NCBI RefSeq assembly: GCF_000317595.1
Contig: NZ_AEJC01000303.1
Location: 1-41,916 of the forward strand
Reading direction: 5' to 3'
Origin: Streptomyces ipomoeae 91-03
GTDB lineage: Bacteria > Actinomycetota > Actinomycetes > Streptomycetales > Streptomycetaceae
DNA length: 41,916 bases
Positions 32,764 to 40,696 of this stretch are shown here, piece after piece (position 1 is the first letter of the stretch; each line of letters starts with the position of its first letter). Under the pieces are notes generated by a model. It had not been told where the DNA came from and did no database searches. It saw only the letters and a program-made list of their open reading frames with translations. The translations under genes were made by a program, and so were the position numbers.

Positions 32764-32990
32764 GGACTAGACAACAAACAAACCCCAGGCCGCTGACCTG
32801 GGGTTTCATCGTGGAGCGGATGACGAGAATCGAACTCGCGCTCTCGGCTTGGGAAGCGACGGCGCTCGCGCAGGCGCTACGCCTCTGACCTGGGCAGATG
32901 TCTTCTCCTTGGGGTGGCCGTGCGGGTCGGTTCGCACCGCTATTGACCGTGGTTTTCCGCTCTTAAGGGCACGCTATGGGCACGGCGTCG
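32764..32990. repeat. att copy 4: tRNA-Gly terminator and 3' tRNA segment plus element arm
   Basis: GGACTAGACAACAAACAAAC and CCCCAGGCCGCTGACCTGGG form an intact copy of the tRNA-Gly terminator hairpin. Positions 32815-32857 repeat the tRNA 3' part with two substitutions (GCGGATGACG, CTCTCGGCTTGGG). The element arm follows (CTCTGACCTGGGCAGATG, GCACCGCTATTGACCGTGG, GGGCACGCTATGGGCAC near 32983). Its left flank AATTGGACTAGACAACAAAC is shared with copy 1. Confidence 0.88.
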
Positions 32991-33623
32991 TGGATCGGCG
33001 GGATATTGCGTGGGCGCGATGGCCGAAGCGCCGGGCTCGGCTCGCTCTGCTGTCTGGGTCAGAAGCCCCATCGCGAGTGCATACACCGGTGTGGCAGGGA
33101 GTCACGCTACGACAGGCTTGCCGGGCCGGCGTCACTTCCGCGGGTCAGTGTTGAAGCCCCTGATCGATCGGGAAGATCAACTCCCGTTGAGGGGAGGGAC
33201 TGGTGCAAAGCGGACCAGGGTCAGGGGCGCGGAGGTGCGCTGCTCACCGTCCGGGTGGAGGTGGCTCTGTTCGGAGAGGTAGCCGAGGATGAGGGCTGAC
33301 CGGTCGGTGTCGTGACGGCCTCGCGGGCTGACGGTGCAGGGGCGTCGCGGGACGCCGCCGGTGTGGGGCAACAGGTGGCGTGCTGGCACAGCCCCGAGCG
33401 GGTGGCCCTCGACCTCCGGTCGGCTTCAAACAGGTCGAGCCGAAGGTCTGCCGATAGAAGGTGGCCGACCTGAGGCTGTCCAGCGCGGCCAAGGCGGATA
33501 TCCGCCTCTACGAACCGGGGTTCGCCTGCCGTGACCGTCGGTGATGCGCGAAGATCCTTATTGGCTGGGCCAGTTGATGGCCGGATGAGTTCGTGACGAT
33601 CTTCGAGTGCAAGGGATGGACGC
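32991..33623. other. Non-coding or decayed stretch
   Basis: No reading frame here has convincing coding character on either strand. Short readings such as DSLRSATFYRQTFGS (minus, about 33440) and TVRVEVALFGEVAEDEG (plus, ending 33299) may be debris of lost genes, but I cannot assign them. The promoter of the Trypco1/STAND pair should lie in the last 100 bp; no clear hexamers are seen. Confidence 0.4.
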
Positions 33624-33959
33624 GTGACGCGGATCGGGGAGATGTGGCTCAGCGACGGGACCGCGGTGCGGGTCGAGGTCGATGGGCAGCCGGACAGTGG
33701 GATCGACCGCGTGGGCCGTGGGTCGGTGTCCGAGGTCGTCCGCGGCTCAGCGCATACACTCCAGGAGGCGCTCGCGCACATCAGACCTGCGGTCGAGGCG
33801 GTCGCGGACAGCGTCCGGGAACTGGTGAGCCGACCCGACTCGGTGAGCGTGGAGTTCGGGATCAAGCTGTCCGCGGAAGCGGGCGTGGTGGTGGCGAAGG
33901 CGGCGAGCGAGGCCAACTTCGCCGTGCGTCTGGAGTGGGACGCCCGCGACCCTGGATAA
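33624..33959 (+). CDS. Trypco1-domain (CU044_2847-like) protein
   Basis: A 111-residue protein of the trypsin-co-occurring domain 1 family. Family blocks are the N-terminal beta hairpin (WLSDGTAVRVEVDG), a helix (TLQEALAHIRPAVEAVADSV) and the characteristic end VSVEFGIKLSAEAGVVVAKA followed by FAVRLEW. GTG at 33624 with AAGGGATGG a few nt upstream. The family is known from comparative genomics as a small companion of trypsin-like protease/NTPase conflict proteins and is thought to act in their regulation or as a protease substrate. Here the protease-STAND gene starts 8 bp after its stop, matching that association exactly. Confidence 0.88.
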   Translation: MTRIGEMWLSDGTAVRVEVDGQPDSGIDRVGRGSVSEVVRGSAHTLQEALAHIRPAVEAVADSVRELVSRPDSVSVEFGIKLSAEAGVVVAKAASEANFAVRLEWDARDPG

Positions 33960-33967
33960 TTGTGTAC

Positions 33968-36900
33968 ATGACAGTGCTACTGCTACGGGGTGAAGCGGCG
34001 CTGGAATCGGGCCTTGTCCGTATACGGGGCGCCGACGAGGTCGCGGGGGCGGGCTTTCTCGTGGCGGCCGACATCATCTGCACGTGCGCGCACGTCGTCG
34101 CGGACGCGCTGGGGCTCCCGCGGGACACCATGGCCGCGCCCTCCGAGGCTGTACAGGTGGAGTTCCCGCTGGTGCGCGACGCGGACGGAGGCATCCCCGC
34201 CCGGCGTGCCCGGGTCGTCTCCTGGCAGCCGGTGCTGGAGGACGACAGCGGCGACGTGACCCTGCTGCGTCTCGACGCACCCGTGCCCCACGCTCGCCCG
34301 GTGCCGCTGGTGGACGGTACGTCCGTGTGGGGGCACTCCTTCCGCGCGTACGGGTTTCCCGGCGGTGGAGACCACGGGGTGTGGGCGACCGGCATGTTGC
34401 GGAGCGTTCAGGGCGCGGGCTGGGTGCAGATGGACACCGGCCCCGGCGGCCCGCGGGTGACCAACGGCTACAGCGGCGCGGCGGTGTGGGACGACGTGCA
34501 GGGCGGGGTCGTCGGGCTGGCCGTGGCAGCTGGTCGCGGCGACTTGGCGGGCACTGCGTTCCTCGTTCCGTCGGTCGCGCTCGTGGACGAGGAGGTGCTG
34601 CGTCCGACATGCCCGTTCCGCGGCCTCGATGTGTTCGAGGAGGAGGACACAGAGTTCTTCCACGGGCGCGAGGAGGACACCGAGCGGCTGGCCGCATCGA
34701 TCGCCGAGCGCCCCCTCACCGTGATCGTCGGCCCCTCGGGAAGCGGCAAGTCCTCACTGATCCGCGCCGGTCTGCTGCCGCGGCTCCGGGCGGACGGCAT
34801 GGGCGTGACCGTGCTGCGCCCCGTGCCCGGTACACCGCCCGAGACGCTGCTGGCGCACGCGGTCGTACCCGTCCTGGAGCCTGGTGTCGGGGAGGTCGAC
34901 CGGCTGAGCAAGGCGGGCGAGCTGGCGCGGCTGCTGGGCGGTGGGTCCGGCAGTCCTGCCCGGGCGGCGGAGCAGGCCGGAGCGGACCGAGGCCGGACGC
35001 CGCAGGCCATCGCCGCGCTGCGCGCCTCACTCGAAGAACGGGCCGGGCAGGGAGGCCACCTGATCGTCGTCGATCAACTGGAGGAGTACGTGGGCGCCGA
35101 GCCGTCGGCCGCGCGCACCCTGCTCAGCCTCCTCCTCGCGCTGACCGAGAGCCCGGGCGCCGGGCGCGGCCTGCGCATCGTCACCACCGCACGTCAGGAA
35201 TCCCTCGACGTCCTGCTGACCTCCCGGACGTCCGGCTCGCTGAGCGATGCCGTCGTCTTCCTCGCCCCGCTCGACGCGGAGAACCTGTACCGCGCGGTCA
35301 CGGGCCCCGTCGACGCCGTACCCGGGCTGTGGCTGGAGCCGGGACTGGCCGAGCGTATCGTCGAGGACGCGGCGGACGAGCGCGGCCGGATGCCGCTGGT
35401 GGAGTTCACCCTCACCAGGCTCTGGGAGCGGCGCGAACGCTTCATGCTCACCCACGCCGCCTACGACGAACTCGGTGGCGTCGCCGGAACCCTGGTGGGT
35501 TACGCGGACGACGCCTACGGCACGCACGTGCCGGCGGCCGAAGAGGCCGTCGCGCGCAGGCTGTTCGTGCAACTGGCCCGTCCCGACGACCGGGGCGGAT
35601 ACACCCGCCGTGCCGTCCCCGTCACCCAGCTCGATCCCGCCGCTGCGGCGCTCGCCCGTCGGCTGGCTCGGGGAAGGCTGGTCGTCATCGGCCATACGAC
35701 CGAGGGCACGCAGATCGTCGACCTCGCGCACGAAGCCCTCACCGGGTTGTGGCCCAGGCTGAGCGCCTGGCTGGACGACAGCAGGAGCTTCCGGCAGTGG
35801 CAGGAGCAGCTCCGTGCGGACATGGCGCGCTGGGAGGCGACGACGAGAGAAGTAGGTGCCTTGCAGCGCGGCAGGACCCTTGCGGTGAGCGTGGAGTGGC
35901 TCCAGCAGCGGCCCGCGGAGATGACGGCGGACGAGCGCGCCTATATCGAGGCGGGCCGCCGTTACGCGCAGAGGATGGTCCGCAGGCTGCTCGCGGGAGC
36001 CGCGCTGCTGACGGCTCTGCTGGTGGTGGCGGGGACGCTGGGCGTCATCACCTGGAACACCAGCCGGAATCTCGAGAGTCAGCTGCGTACCCTCGCCTCC
36101 CGCGCGCTCGCGGAGGAGTCGGGCAGCCGGCAGGCCCGGGAACCGGGCACGGCAGTGCAGTTGGCGCTCGCCGCCTGGCACGCCGACCAGACGCCGCAAG
36201 CGAGGGAGGCCCTGCTCGCACAGTACGTGCGCGCCCAGTACGCACGCGGCCTCCACACCGGCCTGTGGCGGGGCCGGGTCCAGGATCTGGACGCCACCCC
36301 GGACGGCCGCATCCTCGCGGTGCGCTCCAAGCCCGACAGCGGCGACTCGTACGAGGTGTCGATCGTGACCGGCGTACTGGACGGCACACCGCGGCACTAC
36401 ACGCTCAAGGGCGTGCCCAAGACCGCGCTGCGCGGCGTGATCAGCCGCGACGGGCGGCACTATGCCGCGGTGATGCCGGACGGCACGGTACGGCTGTGGC
36501 GGCTGGACGGCGAGGGCAGCGAGCCAACGCGGCTCGGCGAACGGCTCACGAGCGAGCACGAGGGTGTTCGCGACGGTGTCAGCGCCGGGCTGGACTTCAG
36601 CGCGGACGGCAGCCGGCTGCTGCGTTTGCTCGACATCCACACGCCCGGCGGTGAGGGCGCGAAGCCGAGGGCCTTCCTCGATGTGTGGGACCTGGACAGT
36701 CTCAAGCCGCTGCCGGTGGCGGACACGGTGGTGTCGACCGCGGGGGACCAGAGCGTGCGCTTCGGCGAGGACGCCGACACGGTCGAGGTCACGACGCGCC
36801 TGTCCGAGGACGCCAGAACACCCAACGGCACCGTGCTGCGTGACCTGCGCACGGGGCGCGTGCTGCGGAAGATCCCAGCCGACGACGCGTCCGGTGTCTG

Positions 36901-38179
36901 GCTCTCCTCCGACGCCACGGGCGCCTATGGCTTCGACACCACAGAGATCACCGAGTTCGGCTACGCCGAGCTGATCCTCGGCAGGCGGGACACGGACGAC
37001 ACGTTCGCCACTCGGCTGCCTCTGGACGATGAGCCGGGCTACGAGGGTCCGAAGCTCGCCGTCGCCCGGAGCAAGGAGGGCGCACTGACCGTGCTGTCCC
37101 CGGTCGGGAACACCCTGGTCGTGGCCTACGCGCCCGCCGCGCCCCGACCCGACTCCGGAGAGGAGATCGACCCGCCAGTCCTGTCGCCGGACGGTGACAG
37201 GGGCGCGCGGCTGACGGAACGCGGGCTGCAGGTGGTGGACCTGGTGCGCGGAGGAACCACTGTCGGCAAGCTGCCGACTGGGGGCGGCGGGGGGAGCCTC
37301 GTATGGACGCGGGACGGCAAGTATGTCGTGCTCGCGCGGGAGCGTGGTTCGCACCTGCACGTGTACGACGCCGACGCGCTGTCCAACCGTGTCGACGTGC
37401 CGTTGGACGCGGGTCGGGAAACGGGCGAAGAGGAGGGGCTCATCGGCATGGTCGAGCCCCTGTCCGACGGCGATATCGCCGTCCTGACCCAGAGCGGTAC
37501 CCTGCTCCGGGTGGACCCGGAACGGGGTGCGCAGACAGGTGAACCGCTGACGGTCGACCGCTCACCGCGCGGCCAGACCTTCCCCCCGGTCAGGAGCCAG
37601 ATCCTGGGCCGTCCGAGCCATCCGGGTCAAGTCGCCGTGGTGACGCCCGATGACGGGGAGAAGGGCACGATCCAGATCTGGGACCTGCGGACCCGTACAC
37701 GGACGTTGACACTGAAGGGCGATGAGGTCGGCTGGGCCTTCGACGGGGACGACGCGAGCAACCTGGCCTTCTCCCCGGACGGCCGGTACCTGGCGATGGC
37801 CTACAACGACGGCAGGCTGCACCGCTGGGATCTGGAGGAGAAGCCCCGCGTCCGCACACCCGTCGCCATCCCTACGAGCGACAGTGTCGTGGCGGTCACG
37901 AACAGCGGAGTGATGGTCACGGCTGACGTGGACAGGTACGAGCTATGGGCTGCCGACGGCAAACGTATGGGTGTGATCCCGAGCCGCGTCGGCTCCAGGG
38001 CGGTTCTGCGAGACACACAGCTGATCGTCGTCGCCGAGGGCCGACGCAGCGCCTTCGAGCTGAGCGCCGACACCTGGCTCAGCCACCTCTGCGAGCACGT
38101 GGGCCGCGCCTTCACCGACGAGGAACGCGAGCACCTCCCACCCGGCACCCCATCAGAGCCGCCGTGCACCGGTGCATAG
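33968..38179 (+). CDS. Trypsin-like protease / nSTAND NTPase / WD40-propeller conflict protein
   Basis: A 1403-residue multidomain protein. Residues about 1-205 are a trypsin-like serine protease with His42 (CTCAHVVADA), Asp96 (GDVTLLRLD) and Ser169 (GYSGAAVWD). The linker CPFRGLDVFEEEDTEFFHGR leads into a STAND-class NTPase with Walker A GPSGSGKSSLIRAGLLPRL (255-263 core) and Walker B LIVVDQLEEYV (Asp369), and an HP/winged-helix region to about 640. A single transmembrane helix lies at about 675-697 (LLAGAALLTALLVVAGTLGV). The rest is a beta-propeller of degenerate WD40 repeats (DGRILAV, DGTVRLWRLDG, FSPDGRYLAMAYNDGRLHRW). Ligand sensing by the propeller is expected to drive NTP-dependent assembly and protease release. 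This architecture belongs to predicted bacterial NTP-dependent conflict systems. Membrane anchoring would place the propeller and the NTPase on opposite sides unless topology is atypical. Forms a two-gene unit with the Trypco1 gene. Confidence 0.9.
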   Translation: MTVLLLRGEAALESGLVRIRGADEVAGAGFLVAADIICTCAHVVADALGLPRDTMAAPSEAVQVEFPLVRDADGGIPARRARVVSWQPVLEDDSGDVTLLRLDAPVPHARPVPLVDGTSVWGHSFRAYGFPGGGDHGVWATGMLRSVQGAGWVQMDTGPGGPRVTNGYSGAAVWDDVQGGVVGLAVAAGRGDLAGTAFLVPSVALVDEEVLRPTCPFRGLDVFEEEDTEFFHGREEDTERLAASIAERPLTVIVGPSGSGKSSLIRAGLLPRLRADGMGVTVLRPVPGTPPETLLAHAVVPVLEPGVGEVDRLSKAGELARLLGGGSGSPARAAEQAGADRGRTPQAIAALRASLEERAGQGGHLIVVDQLEEYVGAEPSAARTLLSLLLALTESPGAGRGLRIVTTARQESLDVLLTSRTSGSLSDAVVFLAPLDAENLYRAVTGPVDAVPGLWLEPGLAERIVEDAADERGRMPLVEFTLTRLWERRERFMLTHAAYDELGGVAGTLVGYADDAYGTHVPAAEEAVARRLFVQLARPDDRGGYTRRAVPVTQLDPAAAALARRLARGRLVVIGHTTEGTQIVDLAHEALTGLWPRLSAWLDDSRSFRQWQEQLRADMARWEATTREVGALQRGRTLAVSVEWLQQRPAEMTADERAYIEAGRRYAQRMVRRLLAGAALLTALLVVAGTLGVITWNTSRNLESQLRTLASRALAEESGSRQAREPGTAVQLALAAWHADQTPQAREALLAQYVRAQYARGLHTGLWRGRVQDLDATPDGRILAVRSKPDSGDSYEVSIVTGVLDGTPRHYTLKGVPKTALRGVISRDGRHYAAVMPDGTVRLWRLDGEGSEPTRLGERLTSEHEGVRDGVSAGLDFSADGSRLLRLLDIHTPGGEGAKPRAFLDVWDLDSLKPLPVADTVVSTAGDQSVRFGEDADTVEVTTRLSEDARTPNGTVLRDLRTGRVLRKIPADDASGVWLSSDATGAYGFDTTEITEFGYAELILGRRDTDDTFATRLPLDDEPGYEGPKLAVARSKEGALTVLSPVGNTLVVAYAPAAPRPDSGEEIDPPVLSPDGDRGARLTERGLQVVDLVRGGTTVGKLPTGGGGGSLVWTRDGKYVVLARERGSHLHVYDADALSNRVDVPLDAGRETGEEEGLIGMVEPLSDGDIAVLTQSGTLLRVDPERGAQTGEPLTVDRSPRGQTFPPVRSQILGRPSHPGQVAVVTPDDGEKGTIQIWDLRTRTRTLTLKGDEVGWAFDGDDASNLAFSPDGRYLAMAYNDGRLHRWDLEEKPRVRTPVAIPTSDSVVAVTNSGVMVTADVDRYELWAADGKRMGVIPSRVGSRAVLRDTQLIVVAEGRRSAFELSADTWLSHLCEHVGRAFTDEEREHLPPGTPSEPPCTGA

Positions 38180-38310
38180 GTGAGTGAGTCTGTCTTCGCC
38201 TTGACGGTCGAACCTGTAAGCACAGGAGCGATGGAGACGGGACCTTACAGGGCATCGCGCGGGGCTCGCGCGCGCGGGACACCATCGGCCTGTTCGGAGG
38301 GACTTGAGAA

Positions 38311-38334
38311 GCGGCTCTTCTCACGAGAAGCCGC
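38311..38334 (+). terminator. Hairpin downstream of STAND gene
   Basis: GCGGCTCTTCTC (38311-38322) and GAGAAGCCGC (38325-38334) pair with a single bulged base. It lies 130 bp after the STAND stop, with no gene in between. Possible terminator; the tight 2-nt loop makes it uncertain. Confidence 0.3.
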
Positions 38335-38398
38335 AACATCGCCGCCGATCGACAGATGAGCCTCAAGATCCTCGGGATAGGGTGCGGGGCACCTGCGA

Positions 38399-38600
38399 GG
38401 GGTACTTCGGGGACTCGCGTGAAGTCGCTGTAGAGCGTGGTCAGTTCCCGAGGATCGTCTCGCGCGCCGCTCGTGCCCAGATGGCTTGCCGACGCTGGTA
38501 CCGAGCCCATGCAGCTCCAGTGGAAGACGACCTGCCGGGCGAGGATGCCGCGTGTGCCAAGACCAAGCCGCCTGGCGGCCGCCAGACGCTTCCGGCGCGG
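38399..38600 (-). pseudogene. Second, frameshifted copy of thiopeptide-type protein tail
   Basis: The minus strand reads RLGLGTRGILARQVVFHWSC, then after a one-base insertion RRQAIWARAARETILGN and a stop. This is the C-terminus of the thiopeptide-type bacteriocin protein at 26067-27074 (RLGLGIRGILARHVVFHWNR, RRQAIWARAARETILGN). Nucleotide similarity continues past the stop (GGTACTTCG, CGTGAAGT, GAGCGTGGTCAGTT in both), so the downstream flank was carried along. The N-terminal 280 or so residues are absent. From here to 38716 no gene is visible. Confidence 0.75.
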
Positions 38601-38716
38601 CGGGGGCCCGGCCGTAGCACCGCATACCGGACATTCATTCAGCGTACGGAGCGAGCTGGCCCGCGCCCGCGCAGGCGAGACTCGGTCACCGCCCGCTAAA
38701 CGCACGGCAACGGCAG

Positions 38717-39283
38717 TCAGGGCGTGATCGCAAGCGTTCGGAGGGCTGCCGCCGAAGCGACCAGGCCCTGTCGCTCCAGCCTGGTGATCACGTCAGCCAC
38801 TGTGCCTGGCGGCTTTCGCCAGCTATCCGCGATTCTCTGCACCGCGCCGTAGACGACCTGCGGGGCCAGATCGATCTGTGCCTCCAGGAAAGTGTCCGGA
38901 TGTACCGCTTCGACGTCCCAGGGAGCCAGGGCATCGGTCGGGAAGTCCTTCAGGTTGAAGGTGACGACGACCTGTGCCTTGGCCCGGATCGCCGCGGCCA
39001 GGACATGTCGGTCGTCCGCGTCCGGCAGCTCCACGGCATCGATCAGCGGCTCGTATCCCGTGACCAGGCAGTCCCGGATCGCTCGGATCATCAGAGCGCG
39101 GACGCGATCCAGTTTCTCGGGCGGAATGTCCGGACGGTCCTTGAGGATGTTACGGAATGTCTCGTCGAGGATCTGGTCGGTCCACTTGGCTTGGACGAGG
39201 CCACCCTGCGCGATTCGGATGAGGACGTCGCGCAGGGTGCTGGGATAGAGGACGTTGGCGTCGTAGATGGCGACGAAGGCCAT
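38717..39283 (-). CDS. PIN-domain toxin (VapC-like)
   Basis: A 188-residue PIN-domain protein, longer than typical VapC because of a C-terminal helical extension (VYGAVQRIADSWRKPPGTVA, VITRLERQGLVASAAALRTL). Acidic positions: FVAIYDANVLYPSTLRD, TDQILDETFRNILKDR, ELPDADDRHVLAAAIRA and NLKDFPTDAL. It starts 3 bp after the stop of the HTH antitoxin. The family pairs with excisionase-like HTH antitoxins. Predicted RNase; target unknown. Confidence 0.88.
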   Translation of the reverse strand: MAFVAIYDANVLYPSTLRDVLIRIAQGGLVQAKWTDQILDETFRNILKDRPDIPPEKLDRVRALMIRAIRDCLVTGYEPLIDAVELPDADDRHVLAAAIRAKAQVVVTFNLKDFPTDALAPWDVEAVHPDTFLEAQIDLAPQVVYGAVQRIADSWRKPPGTVADVITRLERQGLVASAAALRTLAITP

Positions 39284-39286
39284 CTG

Positions 39287-39745
39287 CTAGATCATTCCCA
39301 TTTCCTGGCCGAGCTGGGTGAGCTCGTCGGCGGCTTCGCGACGACGCCGGTCGTCCTTGCGCTTGTACTGAAGGAGCGACGACGCGGTGATCCGCCGATG
39401 CGTGCCGACGGTTCGGTGTTCGATTTCTCCGGCCGCGAGCAGGCCGATCAGGAATGGCCGCGACACGTTGAGCATGTCCGCTGCCTGCTGTGTGGTGAGC
39501 TCTGCGTCGGACGGGACGACCGAGACGGCGCGGCCGGCCCCCAGGTGGGCCAGCATGCCGGCTAGCAGTTCCACGGCTTCGCGGGGCAGGGCGAGGGGCT
39601 CGCGCTCTCCGTCCTCGACCGTCACGGTGATCTCTGCGAGGTCCTGGTGGGCCGCCAGGTAGCTGCGGACCTGTGCGAGCGCGTGAGCTGCGGCCGCGGT
39701 CTTCTCAGGCGGCAGCTTCACGGGTCGGATGTCTGTCTTGGTCAT
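39287..39745 (-). CDS. HTH (excisionase-fold) antitoxin
   Basis: A 152-residue DNA-binding protein. Residues 1-80 are helical and acidic. Residues about 83-130 contain an excisionase/MerR-like helix-turn-helix (ELTTQQAADMLNVSRPFLIG, LLAAGEIEHRTVGTHRRITA), and the tail is highly charged (YKRKDDRRRREAADELTQLG). This is the usual antitoxin partner of the longer PIN family encoded directly downstream. The ATG at 39743-39745 has a weak AGGGG 8-9 nt upstream. Autoregulation through the AT-rich repeat upstream is likely. Although the fold is that of Xis, its context argues for antitoxin. Confidence 0.82.
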   Translation of the reverse strand: MTKTDIRPVKLPPEKTAAAAHALAQVRSYLAAHQDLAEITVTVEDGEREPLALPREAVELLAGMLAHLGAGRAVSVVPSDAELTTQQAADMLNVSRPFLIGLLAAGEIEHRTVGTHRRITASSLLQYKRKDDRRRREAADELTQLGQEMGMI

Positions 39746-39800
39746 GGTGCGCCCCTGTCGGTGCGGGAGGCAGGCGTCGAGTCTGCGTGTACCCATTATT

Positions 39801-39835
39801 TGAAACAATCGAAGTAAACGCAACAAATGAAACAA
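39801..39835 (-). promoter_or_regulatory. Spaced direct repeat TGAAACAA upstream of antitoxin
   Basis: TGAAACAA occurs at 39801-39808 and 39828-39835, 27 bp apart, in a strikingly AT-rich patch (ATTATTTGAAACAATCGAAG) 56-90 bp upstream of the antitoxin start. On the minus strand it reads TTGTTTCA twice. Candidate operator and promoter of the toxin-antitoxin operon. The rest of 39746-40084 shows no gene. Confidence 0.45.
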
Positions 39836-40084
39836 GATGATCGCTCGAGAGGCTGTCGAGCCTACGGCGCTCCGAACATCCAGCCCTCTTTGTCGGGGAA
39901 CGGCAAGCTGATGGCTTTGGCTCGTGTCTTGCCGTGGTCCCGTGCGCAAGGGACCTTCCAAACCGCGCAGTTGAGGAGAGGTCAGGTGGCGACCAAATCC
40001 GCCGAAGGGGATCCCGTGCCCTCCGCGTGCCCTATCCCGAGCCGTGTCTGGGGCGCGACGGCGACAAAAGGTCTGGACAACAAA

Positions 40085-40113
40085 TAAGCCCCAGGCCGCT
40101 GACCTGGGGCTTC
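40085..40113 (-). terminator. tRNA-Gly intrinsic terminator
   Basis: Read on the minus strand, GAAGCCCCAGGTCAGCGGCC then TGGGGCTTATTTGTTG is a G/C-rich hairpin followed by T-rich sequence, starting 7 nt after the tRNA. The same hairpin is part of att copies 2 to 4 and half of it is in copy 1, so it belongs to the exchanged segment. Confidence 0.8.
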
Positions 40114-40119
40114 AAGAAG

Positions 40120-40190
40120 AGCGGGTGACGAGAATCGAACTCGCGCTCTCAGCTTGGGAAGCTGATGTTCTACCATTAAACTACACCCGC
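40120..40190 (-). tRNA. tRNA-Gly(CCC)
   Basis: A 71-nt cloverleaf on the minus strand. Acceptor arms are GCGGGTG and CACCCGC with discriminator T. The D arm contains TTTAATGGTAGAA, the anticodon arm is TCAGC-TTCCCAA-GCTGA (anticodon CCC), and the T arm is GCGAG-TTCGATT-CTCGT. CCA is not encoded. The half from the anticodon loop to the 3' end, plus terminator, is duplicated at 7.98, 11.46 and 32.82 kb, showing that this gene is the integration target for the island array. Each insertion restores the 3' half, so the tRNA stays functional. Confidence 0.97.
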
Positions 40191-40481
40191 GTAAGACGCC
40201 GGTCGGTGCCGGTGTCGGGACGCGTCGTTACTTTACCTCATGTCGGGCCCCGCGCGCTGGAAGCGTGGGGCCCGGGTCTGTTTGAGGGTGGGACGGGGCT
40301 GCGGGGGGCGGGAGTTGGGGCGTACGGTGGAGGCGTGGGAGAGGGTCTGGGTGGGCCTTCGAGGGAGTCGGGGTGCCACCTGGAGGGCCGTCCCTTTCAT
40401 CCCGTAATGTGGCTTTCGTCGTCCGGTCGACGTCAGGTCGACCACCAGACGCGGCTCTTGGGGAAGGGACTCTTGGACTTG

Positions 40482-40640
40482 ATGGAGCGCACCGTCGTCC
40501 GTTGTGCCGATGGGCACGTGTTCAGCACCGCTTCGTTCCCGATGCAGCAGGCCGAGCGCCTCGGCCCCGGCCGGCTCATCCGCTGCCCTCGTTGCGCCCG
40601 GTTGCGCAGCGTCGTGCCGGTCGCCTTGGAGAAGCGGTAG
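40482..40640 (+). CDS. Small zinc-ribbon-like protein
   Basis: A 52-residue conserved Streptomyces-type protein: MERTVVRCADGHVFSTASFP, then GPGRLIRCPRCARLRSVVPV. Cys8/His12 and the later Cys-x2-Cys pair form a likely zinc ribbon. The ATG at 40482 is 14 nt from GGAAGGG; the in-frame TTG at 40473 is 5 nt from it and may be the true start. Function unknown. It lies between tRNA-Gly and dcd in ordinary chromosomal sequence; I see nothing else in 40191-40481 beyond the expected tRNA promoter. Confidence 0.75.
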   Translation: MERTVVRCADGHVFSTASFPMQQAERLGPGRLIRCPRCARLRSVVPVALEKR

Positions 40641-40696
40641 CGGCAATAGCGGTGCCAGTGGTGCAGTAGCGCTGGGGCGCGCGGTTCCCTGCCCGA

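Larger units (their letters stand above)
11418..32769. mobile_element. Island III (21 kb, with integrase/excisionase)
   Basis: Bounded by att copies 3 and 4. It is the only segment with a regulator-xis-int module (28.6-30.4 kb), placed near its right end as expected for a tRNA-integrating element. Cargo: LamG and RHS toxin genes, NfeD/SPFH, RiPP remnants, a PIN toxin-antitoxin pair and an IS5-type insertion. No conjugation (FtsK/TraB-like) or relaxase gene is visible, so self-transfer is doubtful. Confidence 0.65.
32764..40078. mobile_element. Island IV (youngest; conflict system and TA pair)
   Basis: Bounded by att copy 4 and the intact tRNA-Gly region. It carries the Trypco1/protease-STAND pair, a decayed RiPP gene tail and a PIN toxin-antitoxin pair. 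No integrase is present. Position next to the functional tRNA implies the latest arrival if integration always uses the intact site; this is inference. Confidence 0.6.

Noticed and set aside
7983..32857. tRNA-like sequences at 7983, 11459 and 32815
   Set aside because: Only the 3' half from anticodon loop to acceptor is present. The 5' half is replaced by unrelated sequence, so these are att repeats and not tRNA genes.
33154..33174. CTGATCGATCGGGAA shared with 7915-7929 as another att-related repeat
   Set aside because: Only 15 bp match with no flanking similarity, and one copy lies inside the SARP coding fragment; likely chance.
39287..39745. HTH protein as a second excisionase
   Set aside because: The fold is excisionase-like, but it is 152 residues long with an added N-terminal domain and lies 3 bp before a PIN toxin, not next to an integrase; antitoxin fits better.
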